Of a stretch of 64,000 nucleotides of DNA, positions 39,305-47,759 are shown in pieces. The position numbers and the translations under genes are program-made. Each line of letters begins with the position of its first letter. The first letter of the stretch is position 1. The notes beneath the pieces are model-generated. The model searched no databases and was not told the origin of the DNA. It worked only from the letters and a program-made list of their open reading frames with translations. The stretch is taken from assembly GCF_900637185.1 (NCBI RefSeq), contig NZ_LR134352.1, positions 4,888,001-4,952,000 on the forward strand. The letters are read 5' to 3'. The DNA comes from Nocardia asteroides (lineage in GTDB: Bacteria > Actinomycetota > Actinomycetes > Mycobacteriales > Mycobacteriaceae).

Positions 39305-40657
39305 ATGGCCGTCGTTCTGACCGTGCTCAGCCTGCTCGGCTTCGTAGCACTCACCCTCGGCACCGCGTTGTTCGTCGCCGCCGAGTTCTCCCTCACCGCA
39401 CTGGAACGCAGCACCGTCGAGGCCGCGGCCCGCGAAGGTGACGTGCGATCCCGGCTGGTCAAGCAAGCCCACCGGACCCTGTCCTTCCAGCTGTCGGGCG
39501 CCCAGCTCGGCATCACCATCACCACCCTGATCACCGGCTTCATCGCCGAACCCGTGCTGGCCCGGCTGCTCGACCCCGCGCTCGACGCGGTCGGCCTGAG
39601 CCCGAGCGCCGCCCACGCGGTCGCCCTGGTGCTGGCCCTGGTCCTGGCCACCTCGCTGTCGATGATCTACGGCGAACTGGTGCCCAAGAACATCGCCATC
39701 GCCAAGCCGCTGGCCACGGCCCGCCTCACCGCGGGCCCGATGATCTGGTTCTCCGCGACGTTCACCTGGCTCATCCGGTTCCTCAACGGCGCGGCCAACT
39801 GGATCGTGCGCCGCCTCGGCATCGAACCGGCCGAGGAACTGCGCTCGGCCCGCTCACCGCAGGAACTGGGCTCGCTGGTGCGCACCTCCGCCCAGCGCGG
39901 CGCCATGGACCAGCGCACCGCGCAGGTGATGGACCGCTCGCTGGAATTCGGTGAGCGCAGCGCCGAGGACCTGATGACACCGCGGGTGAAGGTGGAATCG
40001 CTGAATCGCGAGGACACCGTCGCCGACCTCATCGCCGCCTCCGCGCGCACCGGCTACTCCCGGTTCCCGGTCATCGACGGCGATCTCGACAACGCGCTCG
40101 GGGTGGTGCACGTCAAGCAGGCGTTCACGCTGCCCGCGCATCTGCGCAAGCAGATCCCGCTGAGCAAGCTGGCCGTCGCGGTGCCGATCGTGCCCGCCAG
40201 CCTGGACGGCGACGCCGTCATGGAACGGGTGCGGGCCGACGGCATGCAGGTGGCCCTGGTCGTCGACGAGTACGGCGGCACCGCGGGCATGGTGACCATG
40301 GAGGACCTCATCGAGGAAATCCTCGGCGACGTGCGCGACGAGCACGACGAGGAGGAACGCGAGGTGCGCCGGGTCTCCGACGGCTGGGACTGCTCGGGTC
40401 TGCTGCGCATCGACGAGGTGTCGCGGGCGACCGGATACGAAGCGCCCGAAGGCGAATACGAAACGCTGGGCGGTCTCGTGCTGACCCAGCTCGGCCGGAT
40501 CCCGGCCACCGGCGACGAGGTGGTGCTGCCCGAATCCCGCGGTTCCGGCGGCGGCTGGATCGCCCGCGTGGAACGGATGGACGGCCGCCGCATCGACCGG
40601 GTCCGGCTGGTTCCGGTCGACGCGGACTACCTGGCACGGGAGCACAACCATGGGTGA
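39305..40657 (+). CDS. CNNM/CorC (hemolysin-like) transporter, DUF21-CBS-CorC_HlyC
   Basis: About 450 residues. Three to four N-terminal membrane segments of the DUF21 domain (LGTALFVAAEFSLTALERS, SMIYGELVPKNIAIAKP), a CBS pair (EDLMTPRVKVESLN, GTAGMVTMEDLIEEILGDV) and a C-terminal CorC_HlyC domain. The family exports Mg or Co, or regulates their transport. A GTG four codons upstream is an alternative start. It overlaps the next gene by eight bases. Confidence 0.9.
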   Translation: MAVVLTVLSLLGFVALTLGTALFVAAEFSLTALERSTVEAAAREGDVRSRLVKQAHRTLSFQLSGAQLGITITTLITGFIAEPVLARLLDPALDAVGLSPSAAHAVALVLALVLATSLSMIYGELVPKNIAIAKPLATARLTAGPMIWFSATFTWLIRFLNGAANWIVRRLGIEPAEELRSARSPQELGSLVRTSAQRGAMDQRTAQVMDRSLEFGERSAEDLMTPRVKVESLNREDTVADLIAASARTGYSRFPVIDGDLDNALGVVHVKQAFTLPAHLRKQIPLSKLAVAVPIVPASLDGDAVMERVRADGMQVALVVDEYGGTAGMVTMEDLIEEILGDVRDEHDEEEREVRRVSDGWDCSGLLRIDEVSRATGYEAPEGEYETLGGLVLTQLGRIPATGDEVVLPESRGSGGGWIARVERMDGRRIDRVRLVPVDADYLAREHNHG

Positions 40658-41714
40658 CCTGTTCGGCATCGTGCTGACCGTCGTGCTGCTGGCGGGCAAC
40701 GCGTTCTTCGTCGCCGCCGAGTTCGCGCTGATCTCGGCCCGCCGCGACCGGCTGGAAGCCCTGGTGGCCCAGGGCAAGAAGAACGCCAAGATCGTCATCG
40801 AGGCGGGTGAGAACCTGTCGATGATGCTGGCCGCGGCGCAGCTGGGCATCACCATCTGCTCGATCCTGCTCGGCCGGGTCGGTGAGCCCGCGGTGGCCCA
40901 TCTGCTCGAGGGCCCGTTCGAGCTGGCCGGGCTACCCGACCAGCTGCTGCACCCGGTGGCGTTCGCGATCGCGCTGACGATCGTGGTGATCCTGCACATC
41001 CTGCTGGGTGAGATGGTGCCCAAGAACATCGCGCTGGCCGGGCCGGAACGGTCCGCGCTGCTGCTGGTTCCGGCGCATCTGGTGTGGTTGCGGATCGCGC
41101 GCCCGCTCATCGCGCTCTACAACTTCCTGGCCAACATGTCGCTGCGGCTGGTGCGAGTGGAGCCGAAGGACGAGCTCGACGCCACGGTGTCGACAGTGGA
41201 ACTGGCCGAGATGATCGGCGAGTCCCGGTCCGAGGGGCTGCTCGACGAGGAGGAGCACCGCAGGCTCACCCAGGCGCTGGGTACCTCCGAACGGATCGTC
41301 GGTGACGTGATGGTGCCGCTGGCCCAGGCCAGGTCGGTCCCGTTGCGCGGCAACGGGACCACGCTCGGCGACATCGAGGCCGCGGTCGCCGAGACCGGGT
41401 TCTCCCGCTATCCGGTGCGCGCTTCGGACGGCTCGTTGGTCGGGTACCTGCACGTCAAGGACGTGCTGGACAAGGTCGCCGACGACGCGGCCGGGCCGGA
41501 GACCCAGATCCCGCGCACCGACATCCGGCCGCTGCCCACGGTCAGCACCGGAACCACCCTGTACGAGGCGCTGGCCCGGCTGCGCCGCACCAACAGCCAT
41601 CTGGGCCGGGTGGTGGACAGCCGGGGCAACACCGTCGGTGTGGTGGCGCTGGAGGACCTCATCGAGGAGTTCGTCGGCACGGTGCGCGACGGCACCCACC
41701 GCCTGACCGACTGA
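40650..41714 (+). CDS. CNNM/CorC (hemolysin-like) transporter, DUF21-CBS
   Basis: 354 residues with the same DUF21 core (GNAFFVAAEFALISARRDRL, LGEMVPKNIALAGPE) and CBS pair (DVMVPLAQARSVP, VGVVALEDLIEEFVGTVRDG), but without the CorC_HlyC tail. Such proteins are usually found as adjacent pairs in actinobacteria and may form a heterodimer. The stop is 13 bases from the convergent P-type ATPase stop. Confidence 0.9.
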   Translation: MGDLFGIVLTVVLLAGNAFFVAAEFALISARRDRLEALVAQGKKNAKIVIEAGENLSMMLAAAQLGITICSILLGRVGEPAVAHLLEGPFELAGLPDQLLHPVAFAIALTIVVILHILLGEMVPKNIALAGPERSALLLVPAHLVWLRIARPLIALYNFLANMSLRLVRVEPKDELDATVSTVELAEMIGESRSEGLLDEEEHRRLTQALGTSERIVGDVMVPLAQARSVPLRGNGTTLGDIEAAVAETGFSRYPVRASDGSLVGYLHVKDVLDKVADDAAGPETQIPRTDIRPLPTVSTGTTLYEALARLRRTNSHLGRVVDSRGNTVGVVALEDLIEEFVGTVRDGTHRLTD

Positions 41715-41727
41715 GCGGGGTGGCGGG

Positions 41728-43812
41728 TCAGCGCCCGGCGAGCACGGCGTCGGGACTCAGGTCCAGGCGCCGCAGCAGCTGGGCGTTGACCGCCACCACC
41801 ACGGTCGAGGCCGACATCAGCAGCGCGCCGACCTCCATCGGCAGCGTGATACCCCAGTGCGACAGCACGCCCGCGGCCAGCGGCACCGCGACGATGTTGT
41901 ATCCGGCCGCCCACACCAGGTTCTGCACCATCTTGTGATAGGTGGCGTGCGAGAGCTCGATGACCGACAGCACCGCGCGGGGGTCGTCGGAGGCCAGGAC
42001 CACGCCCGCCGACGCGATCGCGACGTCGGTGCCCGCGCCGATGGCGATGCCGACATCGGCGCGGGCCAGCGCCGGCGCGTCGTTGACGCCGTCGCCGACC
42101 ATGGCCACGGTGTGTCCGGCCTGCTGCAATGCCTGCACCTTGGCGCCCTTGTCCTGAGGCAGGACCCCGGCGAACACTTCGTCGATGCCCAGCTGGGCGG
42201 CGACGGTGCGGGCGACGGGCTCGGCGTCGCCGGTGATCATGGCGACGTGGATGCCGCGGTCGTGCAGTGCCCGGATGGTCTGCGCGGATTCGGGCCGGAT
42301 CTCGTCGGCCAGGGCGAGCGCGCCGATCAGGGCGCCGTCACGGACCACGTGCAACACCGTGGAGCCCTGCTCGGACCATGCGGCGGCCGCGGGGGCCGGC
42401 TCGAGGTGATAGCCCGCCAGCATGGCCGGGCCGCCGACGCCGATGCGCGCGCCGCCGACGGTCGCGGTGACCCCGACACCGTTCTCGGCGGTGAAATCCG
42501 TCGCCGTGGGAATGGTGAGACCGTGTTCGGTGGCGGTGCCGACGATGGCCCGGCCCAGGGGGTGTTCGCTGTCGGACTCGACGGCCGCGGCCAGCGCGAG
42601 GACCTCGTCGTCGGTCAGGCCGGGCGCCGTCGCGGTGGTGGCGACGACCGCGGGTTCGCCACGGGTGAGGGTGCCGGTCTTGTCGAACAGGATCGCGTCG
42701 ACAGTGCGCATGGTCTCGAGTGCGCGACGATCGGTGATCAGCACGCCGGCCTTGGCCGCGCGTTCGGTGGCGATGGAGACCACGAGCGGAATGGCCAGGC
42801 CGAGCGCGTGCGGGCAGGCGATGACCAGCACGGTGATCGTGCGGGTGACCGCGGCTTCCGGCTGACCCAGCAGCAGCCAGGTGACGGCGGTGAGCACCGC
42901 CGCGCCGGAGGCGAACCAGAACAGCCAGGCCGCGGCACGGTCGGCCAGCACCTGAGCTCGCGAGGTCGAGTTCTGCGCTTCGGCGACCAGGCGCTGGATC
43001 CCGGCCAGGGCGGTGTCGGCGCCGACCGCGGTGATCCGCACCCGCAACGCCGAGTCGGTGGTGACCGTGCCCGCGACGACCCGGTCGCCGGGTCCGCGCC
43101 GCACCGGGCGGGATTCGCCGGTGATCATGGATTCGTCGACATCGGCGCTGCCGGTCTCGACGGTGCCGTCGGCCGGGACGCGGCCACCCGGCCGGACCAC
43201 GACGAGGTCGTCGGTGCGCAGGTCGTCGACCGGGACGGTGCTGGTGACGCCGTCGGCGCCGAGCAGTTCGGCTTCGTCGGGCAGCAGCGCGGCCAGTGAT
43301 TCCAGCGCGCTGGTCGCCTGGCCGAGCGAGCGCATCTCGAGCCAGTGCCCGAGCAGCATGATCACGATGAGCAGGGCCAGTTCCCACCAGTAGTCCAGCT
43401 CGTGGGCCAGCAGGCCGAGGGTCGAGCCCCAGGAGGCGGCGAAGGCGACGGTGATGGCCAGCGCGATCAGCAGCATCATGCCCGGCTTGCGGGCACGGAC
43501 CTCGCCGACGGCGCCGGTCAGGAACGGCCGCCCGCCCCAGAAGAACATCACGGTGCCCAGCACGGGCGAGACCCAGGCGAACACCGTGGGCACGGTGTAG
43601 CCGACCAGGTCGGCGAACATCATGTCGGCGGCGACCACGGGGACGGCCAGCGCGAGCATGATCCAGAACAGGCGCCGGAACATCGCGACGTGATCGCCAC
43701 CGTGGCCGGCGTGGCCGGATTGGTGCGCGTCGTGCGTGACGCTGTCGGAGTGCGCGTCGTGCTCGGCGGTGTGGTGGTGGTCCGTACCGGTACCGGAATG
43801 TTCGCTGGGCAT
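41728..43812 (-). CDS. Heavy-metal P1B-type ATPase, CopB-like (CPH motif)
   Basis: 694 residues. The His-rich N-terminus (about 45 residues with many His/Asp) is followed by eight membrane segments. The ion-binding motif is ACPHALGLAIPLVV (Cys-Pro-His), typical of the CopB/P1B-3 group that moves Cu or Ag. DKTGTLT holds the phosphorylated Asp, with SMITGES (actuator), SEHPLGRAI (ATP-binding His-Pro) and GDGVNDAPALARAD. It pumps metal out of the cytosol. It lies 42 bases downstream of a BlaI-family gene in the same operon, so it is probably controlled by that repressor rather than by CsoR. Confidence 0.93.
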   Translation of the reverse strand: MPSEHSGTGTDHHHTAEHDAHSDSVTHDAHQSGHAGHGGDHVAMFRRLFWIMLALAVPVVAADMMFADLVGYTVPTVFAWVSPVLGTVMFFWGGRPFLTGAVGEVRARKPGMMLLIALAITVAFAASWGSTLGLLAHELDYWWELALLIVIMLLGHWLEMRSLGQATSALESLAALLPDEAELLGADGVTSTVPVDDLRTDDLVVVRPGGRVPADGTVETGSADVDESMITGESRPVRRGPGDRVVAGTVTTDSALRVRITAVGADTALAGIQRLVAEAQNSTSRAQVLADRAAAWLFWFASGAAVLTAVTWLLLGQPEAAVTRTITVLVIACPHALGLAIPLVVSIATERAAKAGVLITDRRALETMRTVDAILFDKTGTLTRGEPAVVATTATAPGLTDDEVLALAAAVESDSEHPLGRAIVGTATEHGLTIPTATDFTAENGVGVTATVGGARIGVGGPAMLAGYHLEPAPAAAAWSEQGSTVLHVVRDGALIGALALADEIRPESAQTIRALHDRGIHVAMITGDAEPVARTVAAQLGIDEVFAGVLPQDKGAKVQALQQAGHTVAMVGDGVNDAPALARADVGIAIGAGTDVAIASAGVVLASDDPRAVLSVIELSHATYHKMVQNLVWAAGYNIVAVPLAAGVLSHWGITLPMEVGALLMSASTVVVAVNAQLLRRLDLSPDAVLAGR

Positions 43813-43854
43813 ACGCTGTCGGTCCTTCGGGTCGGCGACAGGGACGCGAGAAGG

Positions 43855-44226
43855 TCAGCTCTTGGGGCGATGGGGGCGGAGGCGGCGTAACAGCGCGCGC
43901 AGGGCGTCGGATTCGTCCTCGGTGATCTGTTCGACGAAATGCGCCAGCACGAGATCGGAGCGGCCGCCTTCGAGCGCGGCCCGCATGAGCTGGGCGCTGT
44001 ACTGCTCGCGGGTGAGCGTGGGCCAGTAGTGGTAGGCCTTGCCGTGGCGCTCCCGGTCGAGCCAGCCCTTGCGATGCAGATTGTCCATGGTGGACATGAC
44101 CGTGGTGTAGGCGATTTCGCGTTCCTGCAGCAGGCTTTCGAAGATGTCGCGCACAGTGACGTCGTCCTCGGCCGCCCACAGCCGGTCCATCACGGCGGCT
44201 TCGAGATCGCCGAATCGGTGCGCCAC
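43855..44226 (-). CDS. BlaI/CopY-family transcriptional repressor
   Basis: 123 residues from a GTG with GGAGG six bases upstream. Winged helix: GDLEAAVMDRLWAAEDDVTV and EREIAYTTVMSTMDNLHRKG. No CxCxxxxCxC metal-binding tail as in enterococcal CopY, so metal sensing may depend on the M56 peptidase encoded upstream. It heads the operon with the P-type ATPase; a matching operator lies just upstream at 44255-44273. Confidence 0.9.
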   Translation of the reverse strand: MAHRFGDLEAAVMDRLWAAEDDVTVRDIFESLLQEREIAYTTVMSTMDNLHRKGWLDRERHGKAYHYWPTLTREQYSAQLMRAALEGGRSDLVLAHFVEQITEDESDALRALLRRLRPHRPKS

Positions 44227-44254
44227 GGGCGTCCTCCTGACAGGAACCTTAAAT

Positions 44255-44273
44255 CTACGTAGCAGTATCGTAG
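44255..44273. promoter_or_regulatory. BlaI-type operator (CTACG-N9-CGTAG)
   Basis: Inverted half-sites CTACG and CGTAG, 29 bases upstream of the BlaI start. The same half-sites form the perfect palindrome at 45364-45387, which suggests one repressor binds both. Confidence 0.65.
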
Positions 44274-44322
44274 GACGTGCGGCGACGTCCTGTCACGTCG
44301 ACCGGCTATGACCGACCGGACC

Positions 44323-45162
44323 CTATCGGTCGCGGACCGGCGGCGAGAGCCGCCGCACCCGATCGGCCAGCGCCACCCCCGCGGTGGCCGCCGGATCCGC
44401 CGTCCGCGAGCCGGACAGCAGCATCAGCGCCTCGCGGACGGTGGCGGGTCCGTGGATCTCGGCCGCGGCGTCGTCGGCGATCATCTCGACCAGCCGCGCC
44501 ACCTGCGCGGCGCCGGTGACGAACAGGTCGGTCCGGGGAAACACCCCGGCCAGTGCCCGGGTCACGGCGAGCAGCATGTGGTGGCGGCCCGAGAGATGGG
44601 CGCGCTCGTGGGCCATCACGGCGGCCAGCTGGTCCTCGTCCAGCGCGGCCACGATGCCGCGGGTCAGCACGATCGTGTGTGGATTGCCCGCCACCGAATA
44701 CGCGGCTGGCTCGGGGTGGTCCAGCACGACCGCGTCGTGGTGGGCGTGCCGTCTGCCGACCATCCGCGCCGCCCTGGCATGCCGATGCGTCGCCGATCTG
44801 GCCCGCGCCAGCGATCGTCCCAGCCGCCCCGCCACGACGGCGGACGCGAGCAGCGCGAGCACGCCGAGCACCAGCACGCCGATCTGGATCACGGCACCGT
44901 AGCGGCCGGTGACGGAGTCGTGCAGCTGGACGAAACAGCGGCCCAGGTTCAGGTGCCGGTCGGCGAGCAGGTCCCGCACCACGTCCACCACGATCAGCCC
45001 GATGGCGAGCGCCCAGGACACCGCGACCGAACCGACGGCGCCGAGCCAGGCCGCCAGCGCCAACCGGGGCCGCCCGCCGCTCCGGGTCGCGCGCAGCAGG
45101 ATCGGCGGCGCCAGGACCACGACAACCACGGTGTAGGCCAGTAGACACAGCGCCACACTCAT
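44323..45162 (-). CDS. M56-family membrane metallopeptidase
   Basis: About 279 residues. Two hydrophobic segments near the N-terminus, a third before the peptidase domain, and the zinc site MAHERAHLSGRHHM (HExxH) with downstream EMIADDAAAE. The ATG at 45162 is chosen because it begins just before the first membrane helix. It lies upstream of the BlaI/ATPase pair on the same strand, separated by about 95 bases carrying a BlaI-type operator. It probably cleaves that BlaI protein in response to metal or envelope stress (inference). Confidence 0.85.
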   Translation of the reverse strand: MSVALCLLAYTVVVVVLAPPILLRATRSGGRPRLALAAWLGAVGSVAVSWALAIGLIVVDVVRDLLADRHLNLGRCFVQLHDSVTGRYGAVIQIGVLVLGVLALLASAVVAGRLGRSLARARSATHRHARAARMVGRRHAHHDAVVLDHPEPAAYSVAGNPHTIVLTRGIVAALDEDQLAAVMAHERAHLSGRHHMLLAVTRALAGVFPRTDLFVTGAAQVARLVEMIADDAAAEIHGPATVREALMLLSGSRTADPAATAGVALADRVRRLSPPVRDR

Positions 45163-45363
45163 GCGCGCCCCGACCCGGAGCCCACCTCGGCGCGCATCGC
45201 CGGACACACAGTCGCGCAGGGCATTCGTCGGCTCCTTTGCCGGCTCGGGACCGCCTGGTATTCACGGTGTTTACCGTCCGGAAACATCCTAGCGAGCGGC
45301 GGGCACGGAGACGATCCGCCGTCGGATTCGCGCCCGGGCCTTGCGCCGGACACGATCGGTACC

Positions 45364-45387
45364 TACTATCTACGAACGTAGATAGTA
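45364..45387. promoter_or_regulatory. Perfect 24-base palindrome, probable BlaI-type operator
   Basis: TACTATCTACG and CGTAGATAGTA flank a central AA with no mismatch. It lies about 200 bases upstream of the M56 start and shares its CTACG/CGTAG core with the operator before the second BlaI gene. Confidence 0.75.
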
Positions 45388-45441
45388 CTTGTGCCGAGCC
45401 GATCTCGGCACAGGCGCCCCGAGAGCCAGGGGCGTCGACCG

Positions 45442-45484
45442 CGCCCGGATCGTGCGAACCCCCTCATCTCGCACGATCCGGGCG
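45442..45484. terminator. Long hairpin downstream of the PadR gene
   Basis: A perfect 16-bp stem with an 11-base loop, 45 bases beyond the minus-strand PadR stop. It would end the PadR transcript and insulate the M56 promoter. Confidence 0.65.
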
Positions 45485-45528
45485 ACCGGCCGGTTGGGGG
45501 CGACGACTCGTGGCGTCGCCCCCATCGC

Positions 45529-46110
45529 CTAGTCCCCCGCCGGCGGATCGGTCACCTCGGCGCTCCTGCGCCGCAGGACGCCGAGGGCGAATTCGGCCCA
45601 GCGGATGTTCTCCTGCTCGAAGGCGATGCCGCGCAACAGGGTCAGGTACGGGCCGATGTGCTCGGCTTCGCCCAGATAGGCCTGTTCACTGGTGCCGCCG
45701 AGCATGCGCGAACGCAGCCGCTCATAGCGGGCGAGTTTGCCCTGCGACCAGCCGATCCGCTCGGTGAGCACCGCCGTGATCGCGGCGTCGTCCCCCTCGC
45801 CCATGCCCTGGATCTTCACCATCATCTCGTCCCGGATGACGGTGGGCCTGGTCGAATCGGCGATGAACGCGCTCAGCGCGTCGCGCCCGGCCGCGGTGGC
45901 CGAGTATAGCCGCTTGTTCGGGCGCTTCTCCTGCTCGACGACCCGCGCGGTGATGAGCCCGTCGGCGCTCATCCGCTCGAGCTCCTTGTAGAGCTGCTGC
46001 GGGGTCGCCATCCAGAAGTTCGCGACCGAGGCGTCGAAGTCCTTGGCCAGGTCGTAGCCGGAGGCTTCGCCCGCCGTCAACGCGGCCAGCACCGCATGTC
46101 GTAAAGCCAT
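45529..46110 (-). CDS. PadR-family transcriptional regulator
   Basis: 193 residues. N-terminal winged helix MALRHAVLAALTAGEASGYD and QLYKELERMSADGLI, then a C-terminal helical domain (Vir_act_alpha_C type) with the usual region around WSQGKLARYERLRSRML. PadR proteins repress genes for stress or drug response; the target is not obvious since no neighbour faces it. The last clearly chromosomal gene before the island boundary region. Confidence 0.9.
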   Translation of the reverse strand: MALRHAVLAALTAGEASGYDLAKDFDASVANFWMATPQQLYKELERMSADGLITARVVEQEKRPNKRLYSATAAGRDALSAFIADSTRPTVIRDEMMVKIQGMGEGDDAAITAVLTERIGWSQGKLARYERLRSRMLGGTSEQAYLGEAEHIGPYLTLLRGIAFEQENIRWAEFALGVLRRRSAEVTDPPAGD

Positions 46111-46198
46111 CGGGACAGTTTATCGAGACGGCCGGCCGGGCCCGGCACAGTAGCGGGGCCCTGCGCCCCCCGCGACCGGAGCAGGGACAATAGGTGTC

Positions 46199-46372
46199 GT
46201 GAGCACGCGCGACGCCCTGGAGCACGCACTCGAACTGCGGGTATTACCGCAGGTCGAGTGGCACGAGCGTGCCCGGGACCATCGCGAGCGGCTCGACCGG
46301 CTGGTGGGCCCCTATCTGGAGCGCCGCGCGGCCGGGACCACCCACCCGGTGATCGATTTCCTGTTCACCTAA
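46199..46372 (+). pseudogene. Truncated 3-methyladenine glycosylase-like gene (N-terminal 57 residues only)
   Basis: GTG start, then an N-terminal segment ending HPVIDFLFT and a stop (TAA). In the actinobacterial family of about 300 residues annotated as 3-methyladenine DNA glycosylase, the segment HPVxDFLFT is followed by YY and the rest of the enzyme. Here the frame stops at once, and the downstream sequence does not resume the gene in any frame. I infer that the gene was cut when the island to the right was acquired. Family assignment is from memory of the motif. Confidence 0.55.
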
Positions 46373-46942
46373 TAGGGTTCGCAGTAGTCATAATTGGCCT
46401 CAACACATCCCAAAACTGCCTGCTACCTGGGGGAATGGTCACCGCTCACTTCCCAACCTATCCCGACAATTCCGATCGTTTCCGGCTGAACTCGTGTCGA
46501 TCCCGTGTCGGACGTCAAGTTTCGGCCGACTGATTCTCACCTGCGTCGGCCGACAGTTCTCGTCGGCAGCAATGTGCTCGCCGGTTGGGGTATTCGACCG
46601 GTCCGCGCCCCGCGGGTCGCATGCCGGATCCTCCCGGGCTCGCCACCGGCGTGCACCCAACCACGCTTCTCTCAACAGCGCGGTGCTGCCCGAATCGAAC
46701 CCCTGACCTTCTCGGAGCGTGCAGAACCGGCAACTATGAGCAACGCTGGACAACTCTCGACTACCAGATCAGCATCTCTACCTGGGTAAACAGGCTCCTC
46801 TACGACAACCATCGACAACTCTGTACAACTATCGACAACGGCGTGTCCAGCCGAATTAGTGGTGACTTAGTGGGATCCCCGCCCTCCACCCGCCGCGCCG
46901 GAGAACCCATTCATCCTGCGGCGATCGTCCTACAGTCGCGGC
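46373..46942. other. Island left boundary region without genes
   Basis: About 570 bases. It includes the first copy of the 168-bp direct repeat (46692-46860), rich in short CAACT/CGACAAC repeats, and a TAGTGGTGACTTAGTGG stretch just after it. No gene is supported. Confidence 0.6.
46692..46860. repeat. Long imperfect direct repeat, copy 1 (att-like, left end of element)
   Basis: It begins with GAATCGAACCCCTGACCTTC, the complement of a tRNA T-arm, and continues for about 168 bases similar to 55055-55221. Inside are repeated ACAACT and TCGACAAC motifs that look like integrase arm sites. It probably marks the left end of the integrated element whose integrase is at 53557. Confidence 0.7.
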
Positions 46943-47449
46943 ATGACCTACGACGATGTCAGTGAGCGCTCCTACGAACCACTGACCGAAGCTCACCTCC
47001 GCCGCCTGGCCGAGCTGGCGCACGAGGACCACGTCGAACTGATGCGGCATTATCCCCACCTGCGCGTATTCCGAGATCGAGTACTCCTGACCGCACTGTG
47101 CCAAGGTGGCGCACTGCACTGGATCGACGGCGAGAACGGCGTGAAGGACCTCGACGTGTTCACCTTCTACGCCAAGCATCCTGAGCAGAAGTACCCGCCA
47201 CGACGGAGAAAGACCGGAGATTTCGGGCTGTCCGAGCTCGGACGCCACCCTGAAGACATCGGGAAGTCCGGACGCCGCGTCGACTTCCTCGGCAAGGACC
47301 TCGACTGCCCAATCGATACCGATCCAGTTGAAGCGGTGCGCTCATACCTCCGCGGCCGCCGCACAAACACTGCGAAGCATCTCGCAGAAAAGGCCGTCGT
47401 CGTGATCGCCCCGGACCACCTGCTCGGGCAGGTCATCTGGCCCGAGTAG
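46943..47449 (+). CDS. Hypothetical protein, nucleotidyltransferase-like
   Basis: 168 residues. I do not recognise the family with certainty. GVKDLDVFTFYA and GRRVDFLGKDLD recall the paired acidic residues and the following strand of nucleotidyltransferase-fold proteins such as those of AbiE- or MNT-type systems. It is the first gene after the left repeat of the element, on the plus strand, alone. A defence or addiction role would fit its setting but is not shown. Confidence 0.6.
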   Translation: MTYDDVSERSYEPLTEAHLRRLAELAHEDHVELMRHYPHLRVFRDRVLLTALCQGGALHWIDGENGVKDLDVFTFYAKHPEQKYPPRRRKTGDFGLSELGRHPEDIGKSGRRVDFLGKDLDCPIDTDPVEAVRSYLRGRRTNTAKHLAEKAVVVIAPDHLLGQVIWPE

Positions 47450-47759
47450 GTACCAATTTCGTTGTTGACGGGCAGGAAAGCTGCGAACACCTCCGAGGCG
47501 AGACTGACACGGGCCGATATCCGGGGTGCTGAACCGTTCCCGACACTGGCATCGTCCGGGATACCGGCGCCCGGATGCGCGCCAGGACGCACTGCCCCGC
47601 GCCTGCTTCGACATCGAGATCCTCGACTCAGGCCTGCCGCGAAATCACCTCAGCCCCATGCCGCACGACATAAGCAGTCAACGGGCGAAAGGTCTCTAGG
47701 CCGGAGAGGGCCAAGATCACGCCCGCAACGATGCCTCTCGATGGGTTCTGGACGGGATC
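47450..47759. other. Spacer between the nucleotidyltransferase-like gene and the protease gene
   Basis: 310 bases between convergent genes. I see no gene and no clear terminator. Confidence 0.5.

Larger units (their letters stand above)
45163..45528. other. Intergenic region upstream of the M56 gene
   Basis: 366 bases without a gene. It contains the perfect palindrome 45364-45387 and the long hairpin 45442-45484; nothing else is recognised. Confidence 0.6.

Noticed and set aside
43855..44226. CopY-type copper sensor with its own metal site
   Set aside because: No Cys motif is present in the C-terminal region, so direct metal sensing is not supported.
46505..46965. Plus-strand frames in the left boundary region
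   Set aside because: They run across the att-like repeat and lack starts with ribosome sites.
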